Positions 26,545 to 35,546 of a stretch of 64,000 bases of DNA are shown here, piece after piece. How positions within the stretch are numbered: the stretch's first letter is position 1; the number at the start of each line of letters is the position of its first letter. The notes under the pieces were generated by a model. It ran no database searches and was not told the DNA's origin. It saw nothing but the letters and a program-made list of their open reading frames with translations. The stretch is from Sulfobacillus sp. (lineage in GTDB: Bacteria > Bacillota > Sulfobacillia > Sulfobacillales > Sulfobacillaceae), in assembly GCA_027343695.1 (NCBI GenBank), contig DAHWKJ010000063.1:42674-106673 (forward strand), read 5' to 3'. The position numbers and the translations under genes were made by a program.

Positions 26545-27753
26545 TTACATCTCGGAGACCCGCTGAGCGTGTTCTGGTTCCGAGGTCCGAATTTTTCGTA
26601 CAAATAGCCCCAGCCCCACTAACGCTACCCCTATAAGACCGTAAGCTAAAGCCATGGCTTGGTTCGTCAACGCCCATCCGCAAAGCGGAAACACCAGGAT
26701 CATGCCAAGACTAAATCCCGCACCGGGCATCGACAGAATGGCGGCCCTATGGGACTCGGGCGTTTCTCGGTTCAATAGAGCTTCATAGGCCGGGTCGATC
26801 GACCCATCCACCCCACAGGAGACTATATAACTGGCCACGGCAGGACCTAGAGGCATCACCCCAATGAGCCCCACCAAGAGACCCAATAGACCAGTCCCCA
26901 CGGTGAGCCATCTGACCACAGATACCCTACCTGACCGGCCACCCATCAGGCTTCCCACTGCCGACACTACATGGCCCAGCGCAATAATAACGCCCACACC
27001 GAAGACCGAGGCGCCTTTTTGCATCAAGGTAGCCTGAGCATAGAGATGGTTGGTGGTGACAAGAGTTCCCACCATGGCGCCAAAGCCCACCACGATCAAC
27101 AATGTCCGATGAGTGCGCAGCACCGAGCCGGCCTCACCAACCGTCGCCAAGATACTACGGCGAACCCCGGGTGCGAGAGGAACCGGCCTCGCCGATATTC
27201 CGAAGGTTGCTCCGATCGCCAACAGGCACGTCGCCGCGGACCCCATAAAGGGCCAGCCCCATCCATAATGTCCGGCTAACCAACCTCCAATAACCACCGC
27301 GAGAGCAGTAGTAGTTAACGACACGGCCAATACCCGGCTGTAGACCTTGCGATACTGTTCGGGATGGTTGCCCACCAGGTTGTATAACAACGCCCGATCG
27401 GCCCCCCCGATAAAGGTCCAGCTGAGGGAACCGAAGGCCACGCTCAGCGATCCCCAAAAGACACTTTGGGGTGCCAACCAAAAAATGGCCAAGGGGGTCA
27501 CGACCCCGATTCCAAGACCAACATGAAGGCTCAGCCGGCGTCCCCAGCGGTCCGCGAAGATGCCAGTCGGAACTTCCGAGAGAAAACTCACCGCGTGAAA
27601 ACCCGCCTCGGCCAATCCCACTTGAAATAGGGACCAATGGCAATCTACTAAGTACAAAATCCATAACCCTTGCGTGAAGTTCGAAGACCACAGTGCCGTA
27701 AAGCCATAGAAAGCCTGTAGTGAGCGGTGTGAAACCCCATTGCTAGATCTCAT
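26545..27753 (-). CDS. MFS transporter
   Basis: A 402-residue major facilitator protein with about 12 helices. FHAVSFLSEVPTGIFADRWGRR is the conserved loop between helices 2 and 3, and the second half repeats the pattern weakly (GHVVSAVGSLMGGRSGRVSVV). GGAGG lies 11 bases before ATG 27753. It is insulated from the upstream small gene by a hairpin at 27773-27810. Efflux of a drug-like compound is the usual guess for this subgroup; the sequence does not show the substrate. Confidence 0.82.
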   Translation of the reverse strand: MRSSNGVSHRSLQAFYGFTALWSSNFTQGLWILYLVDCHWSLFQVGLAEAGFHAVSFLSEVPTGIFADRWGRRLSLHVGLGIGVVTPLAIFWLAPQSVFWGSLSVAFGSLSWTFIGGADRALLYNLVGNHPEQYRKVYSRVLAVSLTTTALAVVIGGWLAGHYGWGWPFMGSAATCLLAIGATFGISARPVPLAPGVRRSILATVGEAGSVLRTHRTLLIVVGFGAMVGTLVTTNHLYAQATLMQKGASVFGVGVIIALGHVVSAVGSLMGGRSGRVSVVRWLTVGTGLLGLLVGLIGVMPLGPAVASYIVSCGVDGSIDPAYEALLNRETPESHRAAILSMPGAGFSLGMILVFPLCGWALTNQAMALAYGLIGVALVGLGLFVRKIRTSEPEHAQRVSEM

Positions 27754-27772
27754 CAAACGATTCGCCTCCGCA

Positions 27773-27810
27773 TAGAAAATCCCGGAACTTTGAGATCCCG
27801 GGATTTTCTA
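27773..27810 (-). terminator. Terminator-like hairpin after the 42-residue ORF
   Basis: A perfect 13-base inverted repeat (TAGAAAATCCCGG with its complement) surrounds a 12-base loop, 20 bases after the small ORF at 27830-27958. On the minus strand the 3' arm ends in ATTTTCTA, giving a short T-rich end. It separates that ORF from the MFS gene. Confidence 0.65.
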
Positions 27811-27829
27811 TCGGAGCCTTAACCTCGTC

Positions 27830-27958
27830 TTAAGCTACAAGGTGTCCTCTCTGATGGACGTCCGGTCCCAAAACTCTTCCGGGGCAGACTACTCCCGTTG
27901 CGGGATCCATCCCATGCGCGTGGGCTCTCGGCCAATCGACGTCCGCGTAGACTTTCAT
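27830..27958 (-). CDS. Small unlisted protein of 42 residues
   Basis: The ORF begins with ATG 27958 behind AAAGGAGGTG at 8 bases, one of the best ribosome sites in the window, and ends at TAA 27830. The product starts MKVYADVDWPRAHAHGMDPA and continues with a VCPGRVLGPD segment; it has one Cys, four His and no membrane helix. A TATACT -10 box lies at 27992-27997 and a hairpin terminator follows at 27773-27810, so this looks like a complete small transcription unit. I do not recognise the sequence. Confidence 0.55.
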   Translation of the reverse strand: MKVYADVDWPRAHAHGMDPATGVVCPGRVLGPDVHQRGHLVA

Positions 27959-28042
27959 CGAGGACACCTCCTTTGGGGTTAGAATAGAGACAGTATACAC
28001 CATCATCGGCTTCGTCCGTTAGGGCATGTGAAACCTTCGGTC

Positions 28043-28627
28043 TCAGGTACCGATGCGCATCAAAGAGGCAAGCGCTAGACCGACAATAAACGCGGTGAGC
28101 TCTCCCGCCAAGATCGCGACATGGAATCCAGACAGCACCACGTTGATTCCCAGCAGAATAAGTGCCCATTGCGCTGCCCCTCGTTGGTTAATGCGTGACA
28201 TGCTGTACACATAGGCACCCGCTAACCCAAAAGCCGCCAACGCCGATCCCGCACCACCGAAGCGCAGCATCACTATATTCGCAACAATGCCAGACCCAAA
28301 AAATATCGCCAGATACTGCCACGGCCGTGACACGGCCTCAATCGGCGTCCCGATAATCCACACAAATAGTCCCGCAAACAACAAGCCTAAAAGGCCTCCC
28401 GGCATAATCGTAGAGAGCACAATATCAATGGCGAGACCTATGGACGAACTACTCAGGGGCACCAAGATACCCGGAAGAAAGTTTTGCACCACAAAACCTA
28501 GAACCAAAAGCCCCAGGAGTGCCTTGGTAATCGTCGTTCCGCCAGTAAATCGGCCACGTTCACGACGATCCCGCTTCAACATCTCGTTGCGCCGTTGACG
28601 CCAAAACTTTTTTGTCTCCCGATCCAT
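28043..28627 (-). CDS. Rhomboid-like membrane protein lacking the catalytic residues
   Basis: A 194-residue protein with a basic N-terminal tail and about six membrane helices. The arrangement and the segment GGAGSALAAFGLAGAYVYS resemble the active-site helix of rhomboid proteases, which normally reads GxSGAxxGLxGAY. Here the Ser is one place early and the active position is Ala; the His helix (LAGELTAFIVGLAL) also has no His. It is therefore probably a pseudoprotease, or a different six-helix family. GGAG lies 7 bases before ATG 28627. Confidence 0.55.
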   Translation of the reverse strand: MDRETKKFWRQRRNEMLKRDRRERGRFTGGTTITKALLGLLVLGFVVQNFLPGILVPLSSSSIGLAIDIVLSTIMPGGLLGLLFAGLFVWIIGTPIEAVSRPWQYLAIFFGSGIVANIVMLRFGGAGSALAAFGLAGAYVYSMSRINQRGAAQWALILLGINVVLSGFHVAILAGELTAFIVGLALASLMRIGT

Positions 28628-28782
28628 TCCCGGTCTCCTTATTTCCCTATTTTAGTGAGGCCCTTGAATGGAGACACTCACAGAGATCGCATCCATATAG
28701 GTTATTCCACACTCTATTATAGGGGACAAGCCCGCGGCACTTGACACCACGACCAGGCCTCACGGTCATCGCGCCGGCACCA

Positions 28783-29841
28783 TCACCGGGTTGTCAAGGC
28801 CTCTTTAGACCGAGTCGCGTGCTTCCTCACAACGGTCAAGTGCTGGGTCAGAAACTTCACAATGGCATGCGCGATGACCGGAATATTCGGATCCGTATTG
28901 TGGTGCACCGGAACCAACTCATGACCCGCATGCTTCACCATGATGAGATGCGCCGGGACTCCCAAATGGAGCAATTTTTTGGCTAGAGACCGGGATTGGT
29001 TCGGGGGCACAATCTTATCCTGGGTCCCTTGGACGATTAAAAACGGTGGGGCCCCTTTATGGACGTAATTAATCGCACTGTCGCGCGCCGCATTGCGCTT
29101 CGAATAGACTCCCCAAATTGGGTTCGGCTTTAACCCAAAGCGTTTGCGCCAAGTACTGGCAAACCCCTCACGGTTCACTGGGCCAAAGAGATCCACCACC
29201 GCCCGCACCACATTATGCTGACGCAAGTGGGGAGTCCCCTCACGCATCGTCAATCCCACAAAGGTGGAAAGCTCTCCCCCTGCACTATCGCCCATCACCG
29301 CCATATCCTTGGCGTTGATTCCAAGTTGTCCGGCATGTTGCTGTAAATATCGAATGGCATGCTTCACGTCGAGTAACGGAATCGGCCAACGATGCTCCGG
29401 TGCCAGCCGATAATTCACACTCACAAAGTCCCATCCGTTGTGAATGGCTTGGCGCTCCACCCCAACCATCAGCCGATCATGCGGTGTCGTGCCGGGAGGA
29501 ATCACCGCACTTCCGTAAATCAAAGCACCACCGTGAATATATACCAATACCGGACGTGGTCTAGTCGCCTTCCCCCGCGGATGAAACAGATACAGGGTTT
29601 CGTAGCCCTGCGGTACCTGTTCGTAACGAATTTCTTGTCGCACACCCAGGAGGTTAGGGTTCCATACGTGATAATGAGGACGACTATAGCCCAAGGCAAC
29701 CCCGTTGCCGCCTACAACCCCGGTACCACAGAGCATTACTAAGGCCAACACCAAGCCGACCGCTCTGAATAACCGCCCTCGATCAAGCTCCGTTGGCTCT
29801 CCCAATGGTTGCCCCCCTCGCCTCTGCCTAGGAAATATCAT
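28783..29841 (-). CDS. Alpha/beta-hydrolase, HSL/carboxylesterase-like
   Basis: A 352-residue esterase-like enzyme. An N-terminal membrane anchor or signal (residues 26-50, VGLVLALVMLCGTGVVGG) suggests that the enzyme faces outside. The oxyanion motif is VYIHGGALIYGS, the nucleophile Ser is in GDSAGGEL, and the Asp and His are in QGTQDKIVPP and KHAGHELVP. This matches the BD-FAE/hormone-sensitive-lipase group acting on short esters. The ribosome site before ATG 29841 is weak. It is divergent from the S9 peptidase at 30075. Confidence 0.83.
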   Translation of the reverse strand: MIFPRQRRGGQPLGEPTELDRGRLFRAVGLVLALVMLCGTGVVGGNGVALGYSRPHYHVWNPNLLGVRQEIRYEQVPQGYETLYLFHPRGKATRPRPVLVYIHGGALIYGSAVIPPGTTPHDRLMVGVERQAIHNGWDFVSVNYRLAPEHRWPIPLLDVKHAIRYLQQHAGQLGINAKDMAVMGDSAGGELSTFVGLTMREGTPHLRQHNVVRAVVDLFGPVNREGFASTWRKRFGLKPNPIWGVYSKRNAARDSAINYVHKGAPPFLIVQGTQDKIVPPNQSRSLAKKLLHLGVPAHLIMVKHAGHELVPVHHNTDPNIPVIAHAIVKFLTQHLTVVRKHATRSKEALTTR

Positions 29842-29953
29842 AGCCCATTAATCGATGTCTTTGAAAGATCCTAGGAGTCATCCTATGGGGCTGAATCATT
29901 CGCTAGCCATGGCTCATCCCTCTAGACTTCACTCAATTCCCCTTACCTCCCCA

Positions 29954-29962
29954 TGATACAAT
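29954..29962 (+). promoter_or_regulatory. Extended -10 promoter before the S9 peptidase
   Basis: TGATACAAT is an extended -10 element, with the predicted transcript start near 29969. No good -35 is visible. The identical nine bases occur at 56189-56197 before an ABC exporter operon. Confidence 0.5.
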
Positions 29963-30074
29963 GAAGGGGTTCTACCCAATGCCATAAAATTGTTTGATGC
30001 TCCCACAACAAAAAATTTCTCAAGAAATTCGCTCATGGCTTTCGCCTGAACGATTTTCAGAAATGGGGTGTACC

Positions 30075-32222
30075 ATGACTGAACCTACCCGTTTACCCCT
30101 TGTCCTCGCCGATATCTACCGCACCCATTCGATTAGTCAGATTGCCCTATCTCCGGACGGAAAGATGGCCGCATATATAGAATCCGAAGCCTTTAAAACG
30201 CATGACCAATATATCGATAATCTCTGGATGGTCCAGACCCCAGGAGAACATCCCCCGCATCGCCTGACCCGACAGAAATGCCATGATAGCCATCCATTAT
30301 GGTCCCCCAATGGTCGCTATTTGGCCTTTTTGTCCGATCGTCCCGTGGAATTTGGGCTCGAACCCGATAAAGGACCAGAAGCAGAAGCCTCCGACGAAAA
30401 GACCACCCAATTGTGGGTGCTCGACATCGGATTTGGTGGAGAACCTCATCAACTGACCAATCGGCCTGAGGGAGTACAAGATTTCTCTTGGTCTCCTGAC
30501 TCGCTCCAATTAGTCATTGAGAGTCGCGACCCGTCGCCCAAAGAGGCCGCCTACTTAAAAGCCCGCCGAAACCCCAAAGAGCCCGGGGCGATCGTCATCG
30601 ACCGCGTCCAACATAAGGCCGATGGGTCGGGGTATCTGGATGATGTAAAGAGTCATCTATTCATTGTGGATCGGGAGTCTTTGACCACAACCCCACTGAC
30701 CGAGGGTCCCGCGAACGAAACACACCCCGTCTGGTCTCCTGACGGTCGCTGGATTCTCTTCTCTTCGAACCGAACCGGCGATGCGGATAACAATCGACGC
30801 GAGGATTTATGGCTGATTCGTCCTGATAGAACGGCAGTCAATAGGGTCACTCGGGGTGACGTGGACGCACACCTCGCCCAGTTTTCCTCCGATAGCAGGC
30901 ACATCGCCTTCATAGCGTCGAGCTTACCCGAAAACAGTTATGTTTTAGATCAGATCATGGTGGTCTCCATGGCCGATACCGTTCCCGTTTCTGACCTGAC
31001 CACATGCATCGGAGTGGGTTGGCGCGAAATTGGCGGCATCGTCCCCGACTCCCCGGGCACGGATCCGATCGCCCATGCCCATCGCTATCCGATCCCCATA
31101 GAGCGCACGCCTGCCACCCTATTGGGTCAAGACTTTACCGGAACCGTGTCCGGGCGATTGGTATGGGAGGGACCCCATCACATATTGGCTCTGGCCCATC
31201 ATCAAGCACAACAAAAGTTAGTGCGCTTTGGATTACCCGAAGGTCACGAGATTCTCGCACCTAATGACCGCAACGGAACGATTGATAGTTTCGATGCCGC
31301 ATCCGCCAACATTGTGATGATTCAAAATCGGCCCGATGACAGTCGTCAGGTGTACTCGATGTCGGACGGTGCGATGCACTGTCTCACGCGGATTAATCCG
31401 TGGCTCACGAACCGCACGCTGGGAAAATATCGGTGGATCCAATATCCCAACCACGACGGCGACACCATCGAAGGGTTGCTCCTGATGCCGCCTGGGTATC
31501 AACCAGACCAGGATCGGGCGCCCTTACTGGTCAATATCCATGGGGGCCCAATGTGGTACGACACGGCGCAATTTGAGTTCGATACCCAATATTGGGCAAA
31601 CCGTGGATACTTGGTACTCATGGTCAATTATCGGGGTTCGATTTCCTATGGAGAAAAGTTCTGTCAGTCGATTCAAAGTGATTGGGGTCCCCGCGAGCAC
31701 GATGATGTCATGTGCGGCGTCGATTATCTCGTGGAACGGGACTGGGTCGACCCCGATCGTCTCTATTGCACCGGATTTTCTCAGGGGGGTATCATGACCA
31801 ACTGGGCCATTGGTCACACCGATAGATTCCGAGCGGCAGTGAGCGAACACGGGATGTGGGACTATTCCAGCGCTTTTGGCACCGACGATTGCCACCTCTG
31901 GTGGCAAGACGACATCGGCGTGCCGTGGCAAAATCCTGAGACCTATTACCGGATGTCTCCCTTGAACGGTTTGGCGTCGATTTCGACCCCGCTCCTGATC
32001 ACAGCAGGAGAGCACGATTGGCGCTGTCCTTTAAACCAAGCCGAAGAGCTCTACATGGCGCTTAAAAAGCGCGGGGTGCCGACCCAACTCATCATATACC
32101 CAGGGGAACACCACGGTATTTCGCGCCCGGCCCGGGCTATCGATAGACTCGAGCGAATTGACCGTTGGTTAGCGGCCTATGGTGGCCAACCCGTCGATGC
32201 GGTGGACCAAACCGGGTCCTGA
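30075..32222 (+). CDS. S9-family serine peptidase, acylaminoacyl-peptidase-like
   Basis: A 715-residue serine peptidase of the S9C type. An N-terminal beta-propeller shows WD-like repeats (HPLWSPNGRYLAFLSDR; FSWSPDSLQLVIESRDP; HPVWSPDGRWILFSSNR), followed by an alpha/beta-hydrolase domain. The Ser is in TGFSQGGIMTNW, the Asp in TAGEHDWRCP, and the His in PGEHHGIS. GGGGTG lies 5 bases before ATG 30075, and the 27 extra codons back to TTG 29994 have no ribosome site. It probably removes acylated or unmodified residues from peptide N-termini in the cytoplasm. Confidence 0.86.
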   Translation: MTEPTRLPLVLADIYRTHSISQIALSPDGKMAAYIESEAFKTHDQYIDNLWMVQTPGEHPPHRLTRQKCHDSHPLWSPNGRYLAFLSDRPVEFGLEPDKGPEAEASDEKTTQLWVLDIGFGGEPHQLTNRPEGVQDFSWSPDSLQLVIESRDPSPKEAAYLKARRNPKEPGAIVIDRVQHKADGSGYLDDVKSHLFIVDRESLTTTPLTEGPANETHPVWSPDGRWILFSSNRTGDADNNRREDLWLIRPDRTAVNRVTRGDVDAHLAQFSSDSRHIAFIASSLPENSYVLDQIMVVSMADTVPVSDLTTCIGVGWREIGGIVPDSPGTDPIAHAHRYPIPIERTPATLLGQDFTGTVSGRLVWEGPHHILALAHHQAQQKLVRFGLPEGHEILAPNDRNGTIDSFDAASANIVMIQNRPDDSRQVYSMSDGAMHCLTRINPWLTNRTLGKYRWIQYPNHDGDTIEGLLLMPPGYQPDQDRAPLLVNIHGGPMWYDTAQFEFDTQYWANRGYLVLMVNYRGSISYGEKFCQSIQSDWGPREHDDVMCGVDYLVERDWVDPDRLYCTGFSQGGIMTNWAIGHTDRFRAAVSEHGMWDYSSAFGTDDCHLWWQDDIGVPWQNPETYYRMSPLNGLASISTPLLITAGEHDWRCPLNQAEELYMALKKRGVPTQLIIYPGEHHGISRPARAIDRLERIDRWLAAYGGQPVDAVDQTGS

Positions 32223-32756
32223 TTTCCGATCATCGGGCACAACTGGGCCTTCGTCCTGTCCGTCGGGATGAAGGCCTGATTCTTTTCGCCGCATCGACTG
32301 TTCCCCGGGGACTGCATTATCCAACCGAGTTTGTTCGGTGTCCAGAGCTAGCGCCGCTAGGTCGGCGACTGTGATGGGGCACACGACTGCAAGCAGCCAA
32401 GGTCGCATCGCCATGCCTACAAAGATCCTACCTGACAATACTGGCACGGCATGAAATCCAAAGCGATCCGCGAGGGGGCGATCGCGACGATCTTGGCGAT
32501 TGGGATAAACATATTGATCTAAAAATCATTAAAGGCCTAATCAGAGACGGTTTGTTTTTGGGGATACCTGACGCAGGATATACTCTATAGCACGTGGAGA
32601 GTTCTCTTTTTTGTCTCGCCCTCCTTCATAGGCATCTTCGCCCCAAAGTAACCCGGCTTCCACAATTCTCACTATCAAACCCTACAAAAGTTGCAGAGGT
32701 GACACGAAGCCACAGTATACTGAGAACAACCGGATTCGAAAAGGGCGATCGACCGA
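32223..32756. other. Intergenic stretch, possibly gene remains
   Basis: No clear gene was found in this 534-base gap. One plus-strand frame is open from inside the peptidase end to TGA 32372-32374, and in the same frame continues open from 32375 to TAG 32588-32590. The joined reading ends with a winged-helix-like tail (IKGLIRDGLFLGIPDAGYTL), but it has no start or ribosome site and I cannot name it. It may be a disrupted gene or chance. Confidence 0.3.
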
Positions 32757-35135
32757 TTGAACCAGCGGTTTTTTAAATCATGGACAATTTTCCGATGGAC
32801 CCTGCTCACCATGTGCTGCATGTGGGCCCTTTTAAGTCTTGGCTTTCTATACATCACTACCGGTCAAGATGCGACCTTAGCCCAAGGAGCCATTCTTTCG
32901 CGACTTCGCGACCGTGTGCAATTTCTGAGTGAACAACTAACCAGCTCCCCTACCATCTCAAGCCTCGCCCGATGGGCAAAACCTTGGGAAACCATTCGCA
33001 TCATGAATACCCAAAACATTTCCATACAATACACGTTAGTCGGTCATAACGGGAATATCTTGCAGACCGCCAACGCTGACGGCCCAACCCGTTCGCTCTC
33101 AGGGGCAACCATGGCCCGGTTCCGGCACGCGACACACGGCAGTTTCTTATATAGGCCCGCCGCCAATCATCCCTCTCTGGTGGTATTCACCCGGTTGCTG
33201 CATCGGCCGGATATTCTCCTGGCGTCGATACCAGAGAATACGGTGAATCGGATAGCTCTCGGCACGCTAACCCGCGATCACGGCATTTTAGCACTGCTCA
33301 TGATCCTCATCACCATTGTGGCGGCGTGGTTCCTCGCCAATCGGTTTCGCCGGGAATTTGTCTCCCTCCTGGCTGTGCGAACCCAGAGCGATGCCGACGC
33401 AGTAGCGCGACGTAGTCGCGTCGTCGAAATTTCTCAAGTCGCCCACACCTGGGCCACTGCCCTCCAAGCGGTCACTGATGAAAAACTTCGAGCTTCTTGG
33501 CTTGCCGATCATGATCCCCTCACGGGATTATATAATCGCCGCGGATTGCTAGATAAAATGACAGCCCTTGCCAGTGCGAATGCGCCTCCAGACTTTGCGT
33601 TTGTTCTCTTGGACCTCGACCATTTCAAACACGTAAACGACACTTATGGACACGGCGTCGGCGACGAACTATTACAGAGTGTAGGCCGGGCCATGCTCCA
33701 AATCGGAAACGAGGCGGTTTCTATCGCACGCATTGGCGGGGATGAATTTGCCGCCATTCTGCCATCCACGGGACCTACCGAGGACAATTTTCTGGCTATC
33801 GCGCGAGACTTCGTATCCCGGATTCAGCCATCGTTGCCGGCACAGCAGAGACAAGACCCAACCACCGTGACCTTCAGCGTCGGGGCGACCATCTGGCGGC
33901 CCAATCAATCCTCCATCGACGAAACATTTTATCAAGCAGATTTAGCGCTCTACGCATCTAAAGATCAGGGGAGGAACCAAGTCACCGGTTTCTCACCAAC
34001 GTTATACCGCGAGGCGCAAAAGAAGGCCCGCATGGGTAAACGTGTGATGGAAGCCATGACCCTTGGCGGCCTCCGATTTCGGTACCAACCGGTAATCAGT
34101 TTGGAATCCGGACAGCTCTTAGGGGTAGAGGCATTACTGAGGTGGCGGGACGGGGACAAGGAATTGCTTCCCGATCAGTTTCTCCCCTACATCATAGACC
34201 CCCATATCATGGATGAAGTGGAGAGCTTTGTGCTCCATGAAGTCATTACGCAAGCTGAAAGATGGCATCGCGAGGGGTTAACCCTCCCCGTAAGCATCAA
34301 CGTCTCCCCCCAATTCTTCTTGTCCCCGGAACTCCCGACCCAGGTCGAGAACCTTTTGCGGGGATCAAGCTTACCGCCTCATGCCGTCTCTCTTGAGGTT
34401 GTCGGCAACGCGTACCTGGCCGACATGGCATTGGCTATCCGTCAAATTAAACGCTTACAACAAGCCGGGGCGATCGTCGCCATTGACAATTTCGGAACGG
34501 GATACGCGTCCCTCTCATATTTGTTAGAGTTACCGGTCAATTACGTCAAGTTGGATCGCTCTTTCACGGCAGGAATTCGTCCAGGAAGCGACTCGTGGAT
34601 TATGGTGAGCGGCGTCGTTGCCTTGTGCCAAGCGATGGGTCGCATGGTAATCACGGAAGCCATCGAGACGCCATTCATATCGGACGTGCTTTACAATATG
34701 GGGGTCACCGCAGGACAAGGCGACTGGTACGGCCCTCCGATGACGCCCGACGAACTAAAAGAATGGATTCAGGTTCACCGGGACAAGCCATCCCCTCATA
34801 CCAATCCCAGGCGTCCCGCACGAAACCTCGTGGTGATGATCCCCTACCAGGTCCTACAATGGGCAGAACAGATTACTTCCTACGCACATCACCCTGGCAC
34901 CGCAGCGGAAAAGCAACGATTGCTAGACCAAGCGGGATGTCTCTGCGGCATCTGGCTTACGCAATTGACCGCAGAAATCCCGCAATCCGACTGGGGAGCG
35001 CTCAAAACTCTTCATCACGATATGCACCAAGCAGCCAAAGCCTTGTTAGGGTCCCCGCCGGCCATGACCCAAAAGGTATTTGATGACGCGGTAAACAACT
35101 TCTTGAAGCGGCTATACCTCGTGGCGGCTCAGTAA
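32757..35135 (+). CDS. Membrane GGDEF-EAL protein with degraded EAL domain
   Basis: A 792-residue c-di-GMP protein. Two membrane helices (about residues 12-35 and 178-197) flank a periplasmic-type sensor. Then comes a GGDEF domain with intact GGDEF (residues 327-331) and no RxxD inhibitory site. Next is an EAL domain that keeps EAL (Glu 458), the Asn of INVSP and the Lys of KLDRSF. The metal pair DD of DDFGTG is DN at 577-578, and the LE-x-TE glutamate is lost. A 110-residue helical tail follows. It is likely an active diguanylate cyclase with a weak or purely sensory EAL. The TTG start has AAAGGG upstream. Confidence 0.85.
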   Translation: MNQRFFKSWTIFRWTLLTMCCMWALLSLGFLYITTGQDATLAQGAILSRLRDRVQFLSEQLTSSPTISSLARWAKPWETIRIMNTQNISIQYTLVGHNGNILQTANADGPTRSLSGATMARFRHATHGSFLYRPAANHPSLVVFTRLLHRPDILLASIPENTVNRIALGTLTRDHGILALLMILITIVAAWFLANRFRREFVSLLAVRTQSDADAVARRSRVVEISQVAHTWATALQAVTDEKLRASWLADHDPLTGLYNRRGLLDKMTALASANAPPDFAFVLLDLDHFKHVNDTYGHGVGDELLQSVGRAMLQIGNEAVSIARIGGDEFAAILPSTGPTEDNFLAIARDFVSRIQPSLPAQQRQDPTTVTFSVGATIWRPNQSSIDETFYQADLALYASKDQGRNQVTGFSPTLYREAQKKARMGKRVMEAMTLGGLRFRYQPVISLESGQLLGVEALLRWRDGDKELLPDQFLPYIIDPHIMDEVESFVLHEVITQAERWHREGLTLPVSINVSPQFFLSPELPTQVENLLRGSSLPPHAVSLEVVGNAYLADMALAIRQIKRLQQAGAIVAIDNFGTGYASLSYLLELPVNYVKLDRSFTAGIRPGSDSWIMVSGVVALCQAMGRMVITEAIETPFISDVLYNMGVTAGQGDWYGPPMTPDELKEWIQVHRDKPSPHTNPRRPARNLVVMIPYQVLQWAEQITSYAHHPGTAAEKQRLLDQAGCLCGIWLTQLTAEIPQSDWGALKTLHHDMHQAAKALLGSPPAMTQKVFDDAVNNFLKRLYLVAAQ

Positions 35136-35201
35136 GAGATGGAGGAGGGCCATCCTATTCGTAAGCATATAAGTGTTTGCTAGGAAATCCTGGCCTATCG
35201 C

Positions 35202-35546
35202 TTGCGGAGGTCAATCCGAGTCATCGACGAGACGATTCAGCACCTAATGCTTGGCATATCCTACGAGCTGGTTTTAGAGTGGGTACTAGACGACATTGTG
35301 CGTGGTTCATCCATAGTTTCTCACCACTGGACACTGCCGCCCATCTTCCCTTGGTTTCTAGTCGGGACCTTGTTAGCCTTTGGGTTTACGACGGCTGTGC
35401 AGGGGGCGCAGATCACCAAGCGCTTCATTCTAGCGAGGCTTTGCATTGGAAGCGACCTCAGTGCTTTAAGCGCCTTCACCGTGACGCCATCGGACCACGC
35501 CGGGCCCCATTGCGTATCGGGTTTCTTAGCTCGCGATGCCCACTAA
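35202..35546 (+). CDS. Doubtful small membrane-type ORF
   Basis: A 114-codon frame with one plausible membrane helix (FPWFLVGTLLAFGFTTAV), starting from TTG 35202 without a convincing ribosome site. An internal ATG exists at codon 16. It fills the gap between the GGDEF-EAL gene and the convergent deacylase, overlapping the latter by 4 bases. It matches nothing I know and may be non-coding or a remnant. Confidence 0.25.
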   Translation: MRRSIRVIDETIQHLMLGISYELVLEWVLDDIVRGSSIVSHHWTLPPIFPWFLVGTLLAFGFTTAVQGAQITKRFILARLCIGSDLSALSAFTVTPSDHAGPHCVSGFLARDAH

